A DNA stretch of 14,199 nucleotides from Chloroflexia bacterium (lineage in GTDB: Bacteria; Chloroflexota; Chloroflexia; Thermomicrobiales; UBA6265), in NCBI GenBank assembly GCA_013698305.1, contig JACCVC010000013.1, positions 1-14,199 of the forward strand, written 5' to 3'. A program made the position numbers and the translations under genes. Of the stretch, positions 13,020 through 14,199 are shown one piece after another (position 1 is the first letter of the stretch; every line of letters starts with the position of its first letter). The notes below the pieces were generated by a model that was not told the origin of the DNA, ran no database searches, and saw nothing but the letters and a program-made list of their open reading frames with translations.

Positions 13020-14199
13020 ATGCCGACCGAGATGACGCACCGAACGAGCGATGAGCTGATGGTCCTCGACAGGGACCACCAGATTCCGCTCTACGCAAAG
13101 CGGGACATCGTGCTGGTGCGGGGCGAGGGCGCCTACCTGTACGACAACGACGGCAAGCGCTACCTCGACGCGATGAGCAATTACGGCGTCGCGATCCTCG
13201 GTCACGCGCATCCTCGCTACACGCAGGCACTGATCGAGCAGGCGCAAACACTGACCACCACCCACCAAAGCTTCGGCAATGACGCCCGGTCTGTCTTTCT
13301 GGAGACGCTCGACACAATCGCGCCGGAGGGCGTGAAGAAAACGTTTCTCAGCAATTCGGGTACCGAGGCGATTGAGGCGGCGCTGAAGTTCGCGCGGGCG
13401 GCGACCGGTCGCGAGAAGATCGTGGCGGCGCGGCGTGGCTACCACGGGCGCTCTTTCGGCGCGTTGTCGGCGACGGCGGACAAGAAGTATCGCGAGCCAT
13501 TCATGCCGATGGCGATTCCCGCCCAGCATGTCGCGTTCAACGACGCCGACGCGCTGGAAGCGGCGGTTGATGACGGGACCGCCGCGGTGATCCTGGAGCC
13601 GTTGCAGGGCGAGGGCGGGATTCATTTGGCCGACGCGGAGTTCCTGCAACGGGCCCGCGAGGTGACGCAGGCGAAGGGCGCGCTGCTGATCGCCGACGAG
13701 GTGCAGTCCGCGATCCGGACCGGCGTGCCGTTCATGACGGTCGAGGCGGGGGTGACGCCGGACATCATCGCCACCGCCAAGGCCATCGCCAACGGCTTTC
13801 CGATCGGGGTGACGCTGGTGACCGAGACAATCAGCGAGGCGATGCCGGGTGGCGCTCACGGGTCGACCTTCGGCGGCAACCCGCTGGCCTGTCGGGTTGG
13901 GACCGAGACGCTGAGGATCCTCGAAGAAGACGGGCTTTACGAGAATGCGAGGACGCTCGGCGAGTCGATCAGGACCGGAATCGAGGTGATGGGCAGCTCG
14001 AAGGTCCGGGCGGTGCGAGGCTCCGGTTTCATGATCGGGATTGAGCTGAAGTCGCGGGCAACACCGACGCTCAAGGCACTGCAGAACAGGGGCGTGCTCG
14101 CGTTGATGGCGGGCAACCTGGTGATCCGCCTGTTGCCGCCGATGATCTGGCAACAGGAGCAGGTCGATGAGTTGCTCGGCGTGCTGGGCGAGGTGTTGG
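13020..14199 (+). CDS. argD: LysW-ornithine/lysine aminotransferase (ArgD/LysJ), 3' end outside the window
   Basis: A class-III PLP aminotransferase that converts carrier-bound glutamate semialdehyde to carrier-bound ornithine (or makes the lysine counterpart). From the ATG at 13020, 393 codons are visible and the frame stays open to the last base, so only a short tail is missing. Features: SNSGTEA (111-117), GYHGRSFGALSAT (140-152), ILEPLQGEGG (191-200), IADEVQ (Asp226, PLP nitrogen contact), ATAKAIANGFPIG (Lys254, the Schiff-base lysine) and GSTFGGNPLAC. Where relatives read EVQTGxGRTG, this has EVQSAIRTG, one residue shorter. Between it and the HAD gene lies the 75-bp repeat composite. The context decides LysJ over other class-III enzymes. 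Confidence 0.93.
   Translation, partial: MPTEMTHRTSDELMVLDRDHQIPLYAKRDIVLVRGEGAYLYDNDGKRYLDAMSNYGVAILGHAHPRYTQALIEQAQTLTTTHQSFGNDARSVFLETLDTIAPEGVKKTFLSNSGTEAIEAALKFARAATGREKIVAARRGYHGRSFGALSATADKKYREPFMPMAIPAQHVAFNDADALEAAVDDGTAAVILEPLQGEGGIHLADAEFLQRAREVTQAKGALLIADEVQSAIRTGVPFMTVEAGVTPDIIATAKAIANGFPIGVTLVTETISEAMPGGAHGSTFGGNPLACRVGTETLRILEEDGLYENARTLGESIRTGIEVMGSSKVRAVRGSGFMIGIELKSRATPTLKALQNRGVLALMAGNLVIRLLPPMIWQQEQVDELLGVLGEVL

Noticed and set aside
12885..14153. 422-codon minus-strand frame opposite argD
   Set aside because: The plus strand encodes a motif-complete aminotransferase; the minus frame is low-complexity His/Arg/Leu-rich shadow.

Overview
The window is a bacterial arginine/ornithine gene cluster built on the LysW amino-group carrier protein, from a GC-rich genome. 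LysW, LysX-type ligases, LysK, a LysY/ArgC-type reductase, a LysZ-type kinase, a T-box leader and dispersed palindromes together suggest a Chloroflexota bacterium of the Thermomicrobia/Sphaerobacter kind. That placement is inference; Deinococcota also carry LysW systems.

Layout. Positions 1-1093 hold no intact gene I can name: a possible 3' gene end (1-231, +), a decayed alpha/beta-hydrolase remnant on the minus strand (about 460-627) and the argG leader. All confident genes after that are on the plus strand: argG (1094-2374); an arginine T-box leader (about 2511-2827) with an apparent CGC specifier and a translational switch over the next Shine-Dalgarno; argF (2828-3925); a second, divergent carbamoyltransferase (4096-5130); lysW (5193-5354); a LysX-like protein lacking the ATP-grasp catalytic residues (5440-6375); lysK (6344-7459); two intact LysX ligases (7456-8358 and 8410-9312); argC/lysY (9376-10422); a small alpha/beta hydrolase (10491-11192); argB/lysZ (11424-12251); a HAD-like protein (12248-12901); and argD/lysJ (from 13020, running off the window end).

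How it works together. A LysX ligase joins glutamate (or alpha-aminoadipate) to the C-terminal glutamate of LysW. LysZ phosphorylates, LysY reduces, LysJ transaminates and LysK releases ornithine (or lysine). ArgF turns ornithine into citrulline and ArgG makes argininosuccinate. ArgH, carbamoyl-phosphate synthetase and the aminoadipate-forming enzymes are not in the window. Several joints are overlapping (32 nt between the LysX-like gene and lysK; 4-nt ATGA overlaps at lysK/lysX and lysZ/HAD), so much of it is probably translated as coupled units.

Most notable: (1) a LysX pseudoenzyme placed next to lysW; (2) a second carbamoyltransferase in which HPxQ has become HPIE; (3) two intact LysX paralogues with different substrate-loop sequences; (4) a translational arginine T-box inside the cluster; (5) at least eight copies of one palindromic repeat, all between genes, including 127-bp and 75-bp composites with inverted ends.
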